From the NCBI RefSeq assembly GCF_000244755.1, contig NZ_AHOO02000005.1:1116001-1180000 (forward strand): 64,000 bases of DNA. The letters run 5' to 3'. Under the pieces are notes generated by a model. The model saw only the letters and a list, made by a program, of their open reading frames with translations. It searched no databases and was not told the DNA's origin. Positions 6,495-16,384 of this stretch are shown piece by piece. This DNA is from Leptospira licerasiae serovar Varillal str. VAR 010 (lineage in GTDB: Bacteria > Spirochaetota > Leptospiria > Leptospirales > Leptospiraceae). The position numbers were made by a program, and so were the translations under genes. How positions within the stretch are numbered: position 1 is the stretch's first letter; each line of letters starts with the position of its first letter.

Positions 6495-8837
6495 TCATAC
6501 CTTTCCTACAGGCACTCGGACAGTGACCTTGGTGCCTTGTCCCGGATTGGATTCCAAATGAATGGTCCCGCCGTGATCGGTGATGATCCGCTGAGAGATA
6601 GTCAATCCAAGTCCTGTTCCCTGTTTGGTTCTCCTGGTCGTATACAAAGGTAGAAAGGCCTTTTCTGCGACTTCGGCGTTCATTCCGGGACCGTTATCTT
6701 GAATGGTAAAACTCACCATCTCTCCGTTCAAATATAATTCTTTTCGTGCGGAAACTTGTATTAATGGAGTGGTCGGTTTATGTTCCATTTCCGAAATTGC
6801 GTTAACTGCATTTACTAGACAATTGATCAATACTTGTTCGATTTCCTGCCAAGCAACATGGATTTGAGGAAGTTCCGGATTAGTGACTCGTTTCAATTCG
6901 ATTCCATTCTTTTTACAACTCACTTCGATGAGCTCGCAGGCTCTTAGAAGGATAAAATAAGGAGAGACCAATTCTTTTTTCCTAGGCGCTCTTCTTCCCA
7001 AGTCCAAAAGGCCTTTGATTAGATCTCTGATCCTTAAAGCGGCTCCTTCAATTCTTTTGTAGACTTTTTTTCTTTCAATCGGGTCCGGATCTTCATGTTC
7101 TAAAAGATCTTCTAAATATAATAAACTGGATTGGAGCGGGTTGTTGACCTCGTGAGCGATACCTGCCGCTATCTCTCCGATCGAGGCGAATTTTGCGGTC
7201 TCATACAATTGTCTGTCCAATATCTTTGTTTGGGTCACATCCGAGAATATTAACATTGCAGCGACAGGGAGATCTTGGTATTTTTTGAGAGGAAGAAACT
7301 TTATAGAAAAGTAATTTTCTTCTTCTCCCAACAATACCATCGAGAAATCGAAGTAGGCCGCTCTTTGTGTGCGGATACATTCTTCCAATTTGACCAAAAT
7401 ACCTTTTTGAGCTTCTTCAGGGAAGAGGGAAGGGAAATCGTCCTCCACATCCACATTCAAGAATTGGAATAGATAAAATTTCAGAATGGGAGCTACTTCC
7501 AGTACTTTCCCCTGCGGATCTAATATTACGATCCCGTTATTCATTGAGGCGAATAAATTCCGAAGTTTCATTTCGGAGGCGCGGATCAACTCTTCATTCT
7601 TCTTTTGTTCGGAAATATCTAAAAGAAGTAAGATTGTCCCGATCCTGTTCCCATAATCGTCTTTTAACGAGGAAGAAGCTAATAAGAACGGGACTTCATG
7701 CCTGCCGCGTATCGTGATCCTGGTTTCCGCCCTGGAACCCAAAAGGATCATATCCATAGCTTCCGGTTCTAATTTTAAAAGTTCCCTGACCTGGACTCCA
7801 ATGATCTCTTCTTTAGAAATCCCTAATAGAGTGCTGATATTATTGTTCACATAAGTGATAAATCCTTCGTCGTCCGTTGATAAAAGAGGGACTTCCAGTG
7901 AATTTAAGAGTGCGCCTTGGAATTGTAGGATTTTTGCGGTTTCCCTTCTTTGTTTTTCGATCCTTAAATATTGAAGAGAAGAAAGAAGATCCTCCACTAT
8001 CTCGAAATACAGATAATTCTCACCGGAATCGAATGCCATGTTCTCTCTAGAAATGATCTGGATCCCGCCTATAATTTTACCTTCCTCTCGAATGATCAGG
8101 CTTAAAGACCGTTTGAAATCTTTTGCGACTAACGCTTCTTCCCATTCCGGATATACATTGGAACCGAATTCATGAATATGGAATTGTTCCTTTCCTTCTA
8201 TAAGAGTTTCGAAAGGAGATTTGGATTTTTTTTCTTCCCAAGCGGATTCTAAATTTTTTCTCCACTTAGAATCTAGATCGGATTGGATCAGTATCTGATC
8301 GGTTCCGTCTTCTCTTCTATAAAAACCCCAGACCAAACTATAATGAGGATTTTCCTTAAGGGTATCGCAGATCTTTTGGAAGAGTGTGCTCTCCGAACTC
8401 AAACGGAGAGATCTTAAATTCAATTTTAAAAGTCGGAGAGACCTCAGAATACTTTGTAGATAATATAATCTGAGTTCTATCTCTCTGATCTCCGATCTTT
8501 GGTAGATATGAAAAATTAAAGGTGAGTTTGGAGTTTCGGAGAATGCGTTGATCGTAAAGTCGGCGAGAAGAAGTGATCCGTTCCTTTTCCTCAAATTCCA
8601 GAGGAGAGAGATGCCTAATTCTTCCGCTCCGTTCCCGTAACTCCCGATGCTGTCCGGTCGAGCGAGTAGGTCGCTGAGGCTAAGTGTATTTAATTCATCC
8701 GGATCGTATCCTAAGATGGAGCATGCCTTAGGATTTGAACCGAGTATACTATAACTCCCGGGTTCTAAGATTAGAATTCCTTCCTGGGCGGGAAAGAAGG
8801 CCTTTTCTAATAATAGAACTAATTCCCGGTTCTTCAT
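6495..8837 (-). CDS. Multi-PAS/GAF sensor histidine kinase
   Basis: The 780-residue cytoplasmic kinase has a PAS domain (about 10-115), a GAF-like region (about 150-295), two further PAS domains (about 305-415 and 425-545), HisKA with H562 in GIAHEVNNP, and HATPase (about 655-775) with NCLVNAVNA, DNGPGM and TKQGTGLGL boxes. It lacks transmembrane segments. It probably senses a small ligand or redox state and phosphorylates the receiver of the downstream hybrid protein. The ATG at 8837 faces the divergent hydrolase gene, and the 78-base gap would hold both promoters. Confidence 0.92.
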   Translation of the reverse strand: MKNRELVLLLEKAFFPAQEGILILEPGSYSILGSNPKACSILGYDPDELNTLSLSDLLARPDSIGSYGNGAEELGISLLWNLRKRNGSLLLADFTINAFSETPNSPLIFHIYQRSEIREIELRLYYLQSILRSLRLLKLNLRSLRLSSESTLFQKICDTLKENPHYSLVWGFYRREDGTDQILIQSDLDSKWRKNLESAWEEKKSKSPFETLIEGKEQFHIHEFGSNVYPEWEEALVAKDFKRSLSLIIREEGKIIGGIQIISRENMAFDSGENYLYFEIVEDLLSSLQYLRIEKQRRETAKILQFQGALLNSLEVPLLSTDDEGFITYVNNNISTLLGISKEEIIGVQVRELLKLEPEAMDMILLGSRAETRITIRGRHEVPFLLASSSLKDDYGNRIGTILLLLDISEQKKNEELIRASEMKLRNLFASMNNGIVILDPQGKVLEVAPILKFYLFQFLNVDVEDDFPSLFPEEAQKGILVKLEECIRTQRAAYFDFSMVLLGEEENYFSIKFLPLKKYQDLPVAAMLIFSDVTQTKILDRQLYETAKFASIGEIAAGIAHEVNNPLQSSLLYLEDLLEHEDPDPIERKKVYKRIEGAALRIRDLIKGLLDLGRRAPRKKELVSPYFILLRACELIEVSCKKNGIELKRVTNPELPQIHVAWQEIEQVLINCLVNAVNAISEMEHKPTTPLIQVSARKELYLNGEMVSFTIQDNGPGMNAEVAEKAFLPLYTTRRTKQGTGLGLTISQRIITDHGGTIHLESNPGQGTKVTVRVPVGKV

Positions 8838-8915
8838 GAATTGTACATAATATCGGAATTCCAGATCGCAAAATTGATTTGGATTCCTTGCTAGATTCGA
8901 CTAGAGAGGGAATCA

Positions 8916-9800
8916 TTGACCCAATCTATGGATTTTGTATACGAACTTTTTCTTCGAAATTATACCAGACAAAAAATTAAGTTTATGGAGAAGGAACTGG
9001 GCTTTCAGCGCCTTCATGTAGACCTCGGCGGGCACAAAATTTTCTTCTTAAAGAGACCTTCTGCCCAAGGTTCCGACAAAACTCTTTTTTTCATACACGG
9101 ACTACTGGATTCTGCCACAGGATTCAGGAGACTGGCTCCTTTTTTACGAAATGACTTCAATCTTTTGGTTCCGGATATGCCGGGTTTTGGATTAAGTCCT
9201 CTTCCTAAAGTGAAATATTTGTACCAAGTTGACGTATTTGCTGATCTTCTTTACAATTCGATCCGCAAACTCGTGTTAAACGATCTGGTCTTGGCGGGAC
9301 ATTCTATGGGATCTTTGATCGCGATGATGATCGCAATTCGAGATTCTGAAAAAGAAAAAAGGGTTCGGAGACTTGTGTTGCTCTCTCCCGGCGGAATTCC
9401 GCATCCACAAAGAGACGAAATGAGGAAATTACTCTTTCCATCTAAAACGGAAGAGATCGAAAGGCTTCTTACCGCTTTGTATCAGGAGAATATTCCGGAA
9501 TTAGGCTGTATCGCCAAAAGGGCTCTGCTAAGTCAGTGGAATAATTTAGCCCACAAATTCTTAACGGAAAACACTCTGGACAGAGAAAAAGAAATTTTTC
9601 TAGGTAAAAAACTCTCCGTAGTTTCCCAAAAAGCTCTGATCATTTCCGGGACGGAAGATCCGATCACAGATCCTCCTATGGTGAAAAAATTACATTCTTA
9701 TTTAAAGGGAAGCAAACTGGTCTGGATCCCGAATGCGAAACACGCTCTCCATATGGAAAGACCGAAAGAAGTCGCCGAGAAGATCAATTCCTGGCTTTGA
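8916..9800 (+). CDS. Alpha/beta hydrolase
   Basis: The 294-residue protein has the full alpha/beta-hydrolase triad: nucleophile S130 in GHSMGS, D248 in GTEDP and H276 in AKHALH. The oxyanion HG motif is at FFIHGLLD. The substrate is unknown; the fold covers lipases, esterases and C-C hydrolases. The TTG at 8916 is preferred because GAGAGGG lies five bases before it. An ATG four codons in (8928) is the alternative. There is no clear signal peptide. It stands alone, divergent from the sensor kinase, with an AT-rich spacer behind it. Confidence 0.88.
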   Translation: MTQSMDFVYELFLRNYTRQKIKFMEKELGFQRLHVDLGGHKIFFLKRPSAQGSDKTLFFIHGLLDSATGFRRLAPFLRNDFNLLVPDMPGFGLSPLPKVKYLYQVDVFADLLYNSIRKLVLNDLVLAGHSMGSLIAMMIAIRDSEKEKRVRRLVLLSPGGIPHPQRDEMRKLLFPSKTEEIERLLTALYQENIPELGCIAKRALLSQWNNLAHKFLTENTLDREKEIFLGKKLSVVSQKALIISGTEDPITDPPMVKKLHSYLKGSKLVWIPNAKHALHMERPKEVAEKINSWL

Positions 9801-10141
9801 GGATCAATGTTAACTGATCTTTATTCCTCGAATGGGGGAGAAGAAGAGACGTTATCAAATATTGGATACGATTGGAAATAAATTATTAATTATAAAAATA
9901 TAATACTCTTTATTTCTACTTCTCTCTTCGTAAAGCCTATCTATAAAATGAAAAAGACAGACACATGAATTGCAAAAAATCCATGAAAAAATTTCGAATA
10001 ATATTATTTCAAAAAAATCGGATCAACTCTTGATCCAGATCATATTATATAAAATTAAAAAATTTTTCCGCACCTTCGTCCGAGTTTTTTGAAAAACGAA
10101 TATAGAAATTAGAATCAAAAAACCGTAATACAAGGGGCCGG
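9801..10141. other. 341-bp AT-rich spacer
   Basis: No believable gene is seen here. The stretch is very AT-rich and contains a perfect GGATCAA-CTC-TTGATCC inverted repeat at 10020-10036, about 105 bases before the response-regulator start. The promoter of the regulator gene should lie here, but no single -35/-10 pair stands out. Confidence 0.5.
10020..10036. promoter_or_regulatory. Perfect inverted repeat, possible operator
   Basis: GGATCAACTCTTGATCC has 7-bp arms around a 3-base centre within AT-rich DNA upstream of the LuxR-type regulator gene. The size and symmetry fit a dimeric regulator site or a small RNA hairpin. Confidence 0.3.
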
Positions 10142-10774
10142 TTGGCGGATAAAAAAATGGAAAAAGTAAAGATCGCTATAGTTGAAGATAATTCCGAGTT
10201 TGCTCAGACTTGTGCAAACACTCTCTCCGTGATGGAAGAAGTAGATCAGGTAGAAGTTTTTTCTTCTACCGAAGACTTATCGCAAAATCATCGGGATAAA
10301 TTCGATCTTGTATTTATGGATATAGTCCTGCCTGGAAAATCAGGGATAGACTATATAAAAGAAAGGTCCGATTTTGATAACGATCCTAAATATATTATGC
10401 TTTCTACGTTAGATACCGATGATGCTTTGATACAGGCTATGAAGGCAGGCGCAGTCGGATTCGTTCTTAAAAAGGATCTAAAAGATATAAAAGAAGTAGC
10501 GAGAATGGTGATGAGAGAAGGCGGAATACTTTCTCCGGGTGCTGCGGCAAAAGTGATTTCATTTTTTAGAAAACCTCCGACCAAAGAGACACATTCTTTA
10601 ACTCCAAGAGAAAGAGAAATTTTGGATCATATAATCAACGGTTATAGAACTAAAGAAATCGCACGTAACTTTGGAACTAAAGAAGGTACTGTTCGGATCC
10701 AGATCAAAAGTATTTTCAAAAAATTACAGGTAAACTCGAGGGTAGATCTGGTCCGTAAGTATTCTCGCTTCTAA
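10142..10774 (+). CDS. LuxR/NarL-family response regulator
   Basis: The 210-residue protein has a receiver domain (about 8-125; phosphoacceptor D60 in VFMDIVLPG, Thr/Ser and Lys at STLD and LKKD) and a C-terminal LuxR-type helix-turn-helix (about 148-208; TPREREIL...GTKEGTVRIQI). It is a phosphorylation-controlled transcription factor. No kinase gene adjoins it, so it is an orphan regulator. The TTG at 10142 has AAGGGG four bases upstream. An ATG five codons later is a possible alternative and would leave the receiver intact. Confidence 0.92.
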   Translation: MADKKMEKVKIAIVEDNSEFAQTCANTLSVMEEVDQVEVFSSTEDLSQNHRDKFDLVFMDIVLPGKSGIDYIKERSDFDNDPKYIMLSTLDTDDALIQAMKAGAVGFVLKKDLKDIKEVARMVMREGGILSPGAAAKVISFFRKPPTKETHSLTPREREILDHIINGYRTKEIARNFGTKEGTVRIQIKSIFKKLQVNSRVDLVRKYSRF

Positions 10775-10803
10775 AAATATCACTAACCCAAAGTGTCTAA
10801 TTT

Positions 10804-10816
10804 TACTGTGACAGTA
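10804..10816. promoter_or_regulatory. Perfect 13-bp palindrome upstream of the acidic unknown
   Basis: TACTGTGACAGTA is a perfect palindrome with a central G, located between the LuxR-type regulator and the next gene. It could be a binding site for a dimeric regulator. The assignment is speculative. Confidence 0.25.
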
Positions 10817-10926
10817 CTCATTAGTTTTTGCGACACCGAATGATTAGTTTTATAGTAGTTTTGAATAAAAACTTAGTTAATTAAAAATTCTCAGGAAACT
10901 TGCTTTCATCGAATTGTTACTAGTGT

Positions 10927-11571
10927 ATGGTATACGGCATGATGGAGATCCGAGAAACGGAATGGTCCGAAGCTCTGGCTCGTCTCGCTGTAGTAGTATC
11001 CACTTACAAACATGTTGGAAGTACTACGGATCAGGTCTTTCTGGCTTGCGAGTCATTATGGGCTGATTGGGACGACTTCGAGCCTACGGGGCCTGATTGG
11101 TTACAGGGTTTCGAGGAATCCATGGACGAGGGAGAAATGCAATATGCTGCAAACTCCTTTTCTCAAGTAAGATCCTTATTGAGAGAAAAATTAGACCAGG
11201 TCAATCACACATTCGAGAATGGCGAAGATTCTGCAATCGGCGGTTTGATATTAGAATTGTCCGACGGGATATATTCTTTATTAAACGGACCGGAAGAACC
11301 GGATAAAACCGTTGAATCCATACTTATAGAGGCGGAAAAACTTTTAGAAATACTTCTAGAATCAAACGATCTTAAATTTCCCGAAGACGAGAATTTAGCT
11401 TCCATCGATTTGGAGCTGGTTTCCGACTTGGGAGAAAGAGAAATTTTAAGAGAGTTGATCTCCGCTTTCGAATCCGCAGTAGAATCCAAACAGAACGGAA
11501 AGGCGTTATATCTATTGATGTCCAGGATCTTTATAGTTCACTGGAGTTTTTACAGATTAAGAGTAGCTTAA
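10927..11571 (+). CDS. Acidic protein of unknown function
   Basis: This 214-residue protein is rich in Glu, Asp, Leu and Ser and has no signal peptide or membrane segment. It looks all-helical, with heptad-like leucines around ILIEAEKLLEILLES and REILRELISAFESAVES. I recognise no family. Three in-frame ATGs (10927, 10939 and 10942) compete, and none has a clear ribosome site. It follows the orphan response regulator by 152 bases on the same strand and converges on the acyltransferase gene. It may be a regulator or an adaptor, but nothing in the sequence proves this. Confidence 0.65.
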   Translation: MVYGMMEIRETEWSEALARLAVVVSTYKHVGSTTDQVFLACESLWADWDDFEPTGPDWLQGFEESMDEGEMQYAANSFSQVRSLLREKLDQVNHTFENGEDSAIGGLILELSDGIYSLLNGPEEPDKTVESILIEAEKLLEILLESNDLKFPEDENLASIDLELVSDLGEREILRELISAFESAVESKQNGKALYLLMSRIFIVHWSFYRLRVA

Positions 11572-11587
11572 TTAGGAATTCTTAATT

Positions 11588-12298
11588 TTATTTATGAGTT
11601 CTTTTAGTTTCCGCTGCGAGCCTTACCTCTTCCCGTAAATTTTCCGCTTCTTGCTGGGAAATTCCTATTTGATCCAACATGAATGTCTCGAATTTTTTTC
11701 TCCAAATTTCGAGATCTCCTTCACCCTTTAGTTTTGGAACGTAAAACGGTTCCGATATAAAAAATTCAGCCTTTGAGAACAGTTTTGGAACAGGAGTCCG
11801 GTCCCAACTTTGTACGATCTTATAATGGTCATACTTAGCGTAATAGGATAATATGGGAAACCCCGTCAAGGATGCCAATTGGATGATCCCCGGTTTGAGA
11901 GTATAAACTGGGCCGGTGGGGCCGTCGGGGGTGATCAGACTGATACTTCCTTTTTTAGCGTCTTGGACCAATGCTTTAAGCGCGGAAGCTCCTCCTCTTT
12001 TACTGGAACCTCTTTTTGGTCTCATTCCGAAATGAGCGATCACTCTAGTTACTAATTCTCCGTCTTTTGATTGAGAGGCCATTGGGATAACTTCTAAGCC
12101 GTAACGTTTTACGTAAAATTTATATGTAAAATCTATAATGAACGGGATTTGATTATGCCAAAGCGCAAGAACGAAACCTTTTTTTTGGAGAAGTAGCTCT
12201 TCCGATTTTTTTGGGACATGTATGCCTGTCCAGCGAACGGTCATATAAATAATTTTTAATATGGTGGTGGCAAGGAATGAAAAAATCGCGATCTTCAT
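11588..12298 (-). CDS. DUF374/LPLAT-type acyltransferase
   Basis: The protein is 236 residues from the chosen ATG at 12298, which overlaps the stop of the upstream gene as ATGA and has AAGGGAG a few bases before it. A 14-residue longer version from 12340 is less likely. An N-terminal hydrophobic helix anchors it to the membrane. LWHNQ, SKDGELVTRV, RGSSKRGG and DGPTGP are the family's conserved blocks. DUF374 proteins belong to the lysophospholipid/lipid A acyltransferase group and are thought to add acyl chains to envelope lipids. It is the last gene of the ppk operon. Confidence 0.85.
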   Translation of the reverse strand: MKIAIFSFLATTILKIIYMTVRWTGIHVPKKSEELLLQKKGFVLALWHNQIPFIIDFTYKFYVKRYGLEVIPMASQSKDGELVTRVIAHFGMRPKRGSSKRGGASALKALVQDAKKGSISLITPDGPTGPVYTLKPGIIQLASLTGFPILSYYAKYDHYKIVQSWDRTPVPKLFSKAEFFISEPFYVPKLKGEGDLEIWRKKFETFMLDQIGISQQEAENLREEVRLAAETKRTHK

Positions 12299-12651
12299 GC
12301 TCTGTTTCTCCCTTGGAAAAAAGGTAGCAGGAAGAGCCAAACGGATGACAGAGTGAGCCCGACACTATCTTTGAAAACTTCGGAATCCAGATCCGGTTTA
12401 GGATTGTCTAAAAAATTATAAAACCCCCAAACAAAATATCCTATACCGATCGATTTTCCTAAACCGGCGATTAAGATCCTTCTTCCTTGATCATGAAAAT
12501 AGGAGTACCATTCAGTAGAATATAAAAGGCTCACGGTTAGATAAGTCGGGATCCAAACTTCGGGCTCCGACTTTATATAACTAAGACCCGCAAATACGAT
12601 CCAGGTAATTACGGTTAGAAACCTAAAAAAACCGGATAGTTTTCTTTTCAT
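12295..12651 (-). CDS. Small membrane protein of unknown function
   Basis: This 118-residue protein has about three hydrophobic segments (residues 9-25, 60-80 and 98-112) separated by short polar loops. No family is recognised. Its stop overlaps the start of the acyltransferase gene by 4 bases, and its ATG follows the dehydrogenase stop by 4 bases, so it is translated as part of the operon. The coupling suggests an envelope or lipid role alongside the acyltransferase. Confidence 0.75.
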   Translation of the reverse strand: MKRKLSGFFRFLTVITWIVFAGLSYIKSEPEVWIPTYLTVSLLYSTEWYSYFHDQGRRILIAGLGKSIGIGYFVWGFYNFLDNPKPDLDSEVFKDSVGLTLSSVWLFLLPFFQGRNRA

Positions 12652-12655
12652 GACC

Positions 12656-14074
12656 TTAGGGGAGAATTTTCCCCGGATTCAAAAGATTTTTAGGATCTAA
12701 AGCTTTTTTGATCATTTTCATCACTTCTATCTCGGCGGAAGAACGAGAAAAATGTAAAAAGTCTTTTTTCAAAAGACCGATCCCATGTTCCGCGCTAATC
12801 GATCCATGATGTTTTTGTAATAGTTCAAACATAGAAGGGTCTACTTTTTTGCATTGGGAGAAAAACTCCGCGTCCGAAAGATCCTTCGGTTTTACTATAT
12901 TCAAGTGAAGATTTCCATCTCCGATATGACCGAAAAGTGCAATCTCAAAACCTGGATATTTGGAGGAAAGTAAAGCCTGCATATCTTCCAAGAAAGGATT
13001 CATATTTCGCAAAGGGAGAGATATATCGTTCTTATGAACCGTATAGTCTATGGAAATGGATTCGCTGATACCTTCTCTGTATTTCCAAAAGGTCTCTGCT
13101 TGTCTGGAGTTCTGGGCAAGGCTTCCGTCGGAAACATAACCTTTTTCCATAATGGTCTCTAAAAATGAGAATAATTTATCATCGTCGGATTCTTCGGTGA
13201 TCTCGAATTCCATTAAAACATAATATGGACTTGCTTCGGGAAAAGGATCCGGAACATCTAAATGGTCCATCACCTTATCTAAACAATATTTGGTCAAAAA
13301 CTCAAATGCCAGAATGGGCAGAGACATATTATGAGTTTCTTTAAATAATTCTAATATGGAAGGAAAATCAGGAACTGCAGTGAAAAGTATCCGATTGTCC
13401 GCCGGTTTTTTAGTAAGCTTTAAGGTGCATTCGGTGATGATCCCCAATGTTCCTTCGGAGCCTATGAATAGATGTTTGAGATCGTAGCCGGTATTGTTCT
13501 TTAGGATCTCTCCGTTAAACTCGAGGATTTCTCCCGTTCCGGTTACTACTTTTAGTCCTAAGACCCATTGGCGGATCAATCCGTAATGAACTACTCGGAC
13601 TCCGCCTGCGTTAGTCGCAATATTTCCGCCTATATGAGAAGAGCCTGTGGCGGCAAAATCTACAGGAAAATAAAATCCTCTCTCTTCCGCTTCTTTGTGC
13701 AGGTTTTTTGTGATCATCCCTGCTTGTACGGTTAAGGAGCCGAAGAACGGATCGAAATCCAAAACTTGATCCATTTTAGTAAGAGAGATCACTATTTCTC
13801 CGGATTTAGCTACTGCTCCGCCTGCGTAACCGGTCCTTCCTCCGGATGGAACGATCTTAATATCGTTCTCGAATGCGAACTTTACAATTTCCGAAACTTC
13901 TTGCGTGTTTTTAGGAAATGTTAGAATTTCGTAATCCGGAACATATACTTTTGTCCTGTCCATTCCGAAAGAAAGGAATGTGGTTTGATCCATTCGGGTT
14001 TCATCCCTGAAAAAAACCCTTTCTTCTCCCAATAGGGACTTGAGTTTATTTTTATTTTCCTGGCTAATACTCAT
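12656..14074 (-). CDS. FAD-linked D-2-hydroxyacid dehydrogenase (GlcD/D2HGDH type)
   Basis: The 472-residue flavoprotein of the vanillyl-alcohol-oxidase fold has an FAD domain (about 45-225; PSGGRTGYAGG, ATGSSHIGGNIATNAGG and GSEGTLGIIT) and a C-terminal substrate domain with GHIGDGNLHLN and SAEHGIGLLK. The latter holds the metal-site His and Glu of the D-lactate/D-2-hydroxyglutarate dehydrogenase group. Substrate choice between D-lactate, glycolate and D-2-hydroxyglutarate cannot be read from the sequence. There are no FeS or GlcE/F partner genes, which favours the single-subunit D2HGDH/Dld type. It begins 2 bases after the ppk stop. Confidence 0.88.
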   Translation of the reverse strand: MSISQENKNKLKSLLGEERVFFRDETRMDQTTFLSFGMDRTKVYVPDYEILTFPKNTQEVSEIVKFAFENDIKIVPSGGRTGYAGGAVAKSGEIVISLTKMDQVLDFDPFFGSLTVQAGMITKNLHKEAEERGFYFPVDFAATGSSHIGGNIATNAGGVRVVHYGLIRQWVLGLKVVTGTGEILEFNGEILKNNTGYDLKHLFIGSEGTLGIITECTLKLTKKPADNRILFTAVPDFPSILELFKETHNMSLPILAFEFLTKYCLDKVMDHLDVPDPFPEASPYYVLMEFEITEESDDDKLFSFLETIMEKGYVSDGSLAQNSRQAETFWKYREGISESISIDYTVHKNDISLPLRNMNPFLEDMQALLSSKYPGFEIALFGHIGDGNLHLNIVKPKDLSDAEFFSQCKKVDPSMFELLQKHHGSISAEHGIGLLKKDFLHFSRSSAEIEVMKMIKKALDPKNLLNPGKILP

Positions 14075-14076
14075 AT

Positions 14077-16287
14077 TTATTCCGTGAAGTTCATTCTTTC
14101 GATCTGGCTATCGACAGGTTTTTCGCCTTCTACTCGTTCTCTTTTGCGATAGATCCCATCGGAGGAAAGAAGTCTGGCCTTTACATTGTCCCTGATCTGA
14201 ACGTCTAAGATCTTTTTGATCCTGTCTTTGTTCTTAGGTTCGAGTATTGGAAATAAGACCTCGATCCTTCTTTCAAAGTTTCTAGGCATACAATCTGCGG
14301 AAGCGAGGAAGATACTTTCTTCTCCGCCTGAAAGGAAATAATAGATACGCGTATGTTCTAAAAATCTTCCTACTATGGAGATCACTGTGATATTTTCGGA
14401 GATCCCAGGAAGCCCGGGTTTTAGGCAACAGATCCCACGGATAATCAGTTCTATGATCACTCCTGCCCGGCTAGCATTATACATTGCTAATATGATATGG
14501 GGATCCACTAAACTGTTCATCTTGAAAATGATACGCGCAGGTTTTCCTGCTTTCGCATTTTCGGTCTCCTTTTCGATCAGATTCAGGAATACCGTTTTTA
14601 AGTTATGCGGAGAAGCTGCCAGCTTGTTCAAGAAAGGCATCTTTGCGTAACTAGTTATCGTATTGAATATGGTGGAAACGTCTTCCGTGATATCTTTGTT
14701 CACGGTAAAAAAACTGAGGTCCGTATAATATTTACTGGTTGTAGAGTTGTAATTTCCGGTTCCAAGATGCACATAACGGACTAGATGTTCTTCTTCTCTT
14801 CTTACGATAAGGAGCATTTTGCTGTGGATCTTGAGTCCTACCACTCCATATACTACGTGGACTCCTCTTTCTTCCAGTTTTTGGGCCCATTTGATATTTC
14901 GTTCTTCGTCGAATCTTGCCTTTAACTCTACGAGTACTGTGACCTGTTTTCCGTTTTCTGCGGCCTGCCCTAAATACTGGATAATAGGAGAGTCTCCGCT
15001 TGTGCGATACAGGGTCATCTTTATTCCCAAAACTTTCGGATCTTCGCTAGAAATCCTGAGTAGATCTTCGATAGCTCCGAAAGATTGGTATGGGTGATGC
15101 AGCAATCTATCTTTCTTTTTGATTGCATCAAAAATTTTCTCGGGAGATTCGAACTTTAAAGTGGTCTTCTGTTGGAAAAAAGGATACTTGAACTTGGAAG
15201 TATGTTCCAATCCGTAGAAATACATTGTATCACTAATATTTAATATAGAAGACACATCAAATATTTCATGGTCCTGCAGTTCCATGAGTTCTTTTAGAGT
15301 GTTTCGCACGAAGGAAGAAGTTCCTTCGTAAATATCCATTCGTACCGCATCTCCCCAAATACGGTTTCGAATCTCTTTTTTCATAGTGATAAGTAAGTCT
15401 TTTACGGAGGCTTCTTCGTCGATCGAGATATCGGCGTCCCTTAGAATACGGAAAGGATAAACTTCTTTAACCGTCATTCCGTAAAACAGGTCATCCACAT
15501 GTAGCTTTATGATCTCTTCTAAAGGAAAAAATCTTCTGATCTTACCTTCCCCCTTAAGTTGTAAAAACCGGGGTAAGACGGAAGGTACTTGAACTACCGC
15601 GAACAGATCTTTTTTAAGTCCTGTTTTTTCGTCGTCCGTCGAGAGGACGATCGCTAAGTTTAAGGATTTATTAAGTATGTGAGGGAACGGGTGCGAAGGA
15701 TCTATCGAAAGAGGCGTTAGGATAGGAGATACGTCTTCTTTATAATAATGTTTGATATCTTCTATTTCGTTTTTATTTAATTCGTCCGGATTTAAAATAA
15801 GATGTATACCATTCTCTTTCATCTGCTCCAGAGTATGGGTCAGGGTTTCGTATTGAACGTTTACGAAACTTCTCACTTTTTTGGATAACTCGGTCAGGAT
15901 CTCGGAAGCTCTTTGGCCGTTCAGGCTTTTTTCGTCGTTACCTTCCGCCAATAGGTTTCTTAAACCAGCGACGCGGACCATATAGAACTCGTCCAAGTTG
16001 GATTCAGTGATGCATAAAAATTTGAGACGTTCCAGAAGCGGATTTTCAGGATCGTTCGCTTCTTCTAAAACCCGTTTGTTAAAATCCACCCAGGAGAGTT
16101 CCCGATCGAAAAAGATATCGGAGTTACCGATATGGATCGGTCCCTTGTTTCCATTTCCTCCACTTCCTAAGGTTTGGGTTTCTGGAGATTTTATCTTTTG
16201 GGCCACTAATTTAGTCCTACTTTCTTCTGGTTTAAAATGGACGGGCCGGCAGTCAAGTCTGCTTTTAAGAAGGCCAATTCTGCGCAT
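14077..16287 (-). CDS. ppk: Polyphosphate kinase 1
   Basis: The 736-residue enzyme polymerises the gamma-phosphate of ATP into polyphosphate reversibly. After a nonconserved 50-residue N-terminal extension, the typical start FFDRELSWVDFNKRVLEEA appears, then TESNLDEFYMVRVAGL, and FPHILNKSLNLA. The autophosphorylated His is H488 in LKIHSKMLL. The second active-site His is H645 in FLEHTRIYYF. The extension has no internal Met before residue 100, so a shorter non-ATG start is possible. It is first in an operon with the dehydrogenase, a membrane protein and the acyltransferase. Confidence 0.95.
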   Translation of the reverse strand: MRRIGLLKSRLDCRPVHFKPEESRTKLVAQKIKSPETQTLGSGGNGNKGPIHIGNSDIFFDRELSWVDFNKRVLEEANDPENPLLERLKFLCITESNLDEFYMVRVAGLRNLLAEGNDEKSLNGQRASEILTELSKKVRSFVNVQYETLTHTLEQMKENGIHLILNPDELNKNEIEDIKHYYKEDVSPILTPLSIDPSHPFPHILNKSLNLAIVLSTDDEKTGLKKDLFAVVQVPSVLPRFLQLKGEGKIRRFFPLEEIIKLHVDDLFYGMTVKEVYPFRILRDADISIDEEASVKDLLITMKKEIRNRIWGDAVRMDIYEGTSSFVRNTLKELMELQDHEIFDVSSILNISDTMYFYGLEHTSKFKYPFFQQKTTLKFESPEKIFDAIKKKDRLLHHPYQSFGAIEDLLRISSEDPKVLGIKMTLYRTSGDSPIIQYLGQAAENGKQVTVLVELKARFDEERNIKWAQKLEERGVHVVYGVVGLKIHSKMLLIVRREEEHLVRYVHLGTGNYNSTTSKYYTDLSFFTVNKDITEDVSTIFNTITSYAKMPFLNKLAASPHNLKTVFLNLIEKETENAKAGKPARIIFKMNSLVDPHIILAMYNASRAGVIIELIIRGICCLKPGLPGISENITVISIVGRFLEHTRIYYFLSGGEESIFLASADCMPRNFERRIEVLFPILEPKNKDRIKKILDVQIRDNVKARLLSSDGIYRKRERVEGEKPVDSQIERMNFTE

Positions 16288-16384
16288 TCTCTGTTTGGGA
16301 TCAGAAAGAAAGATACCTAGACAGTCATTTCTTTTAGATCTTTATATGTATTGACCGATTAAGATCGTTACTTAGAATTTCAGT

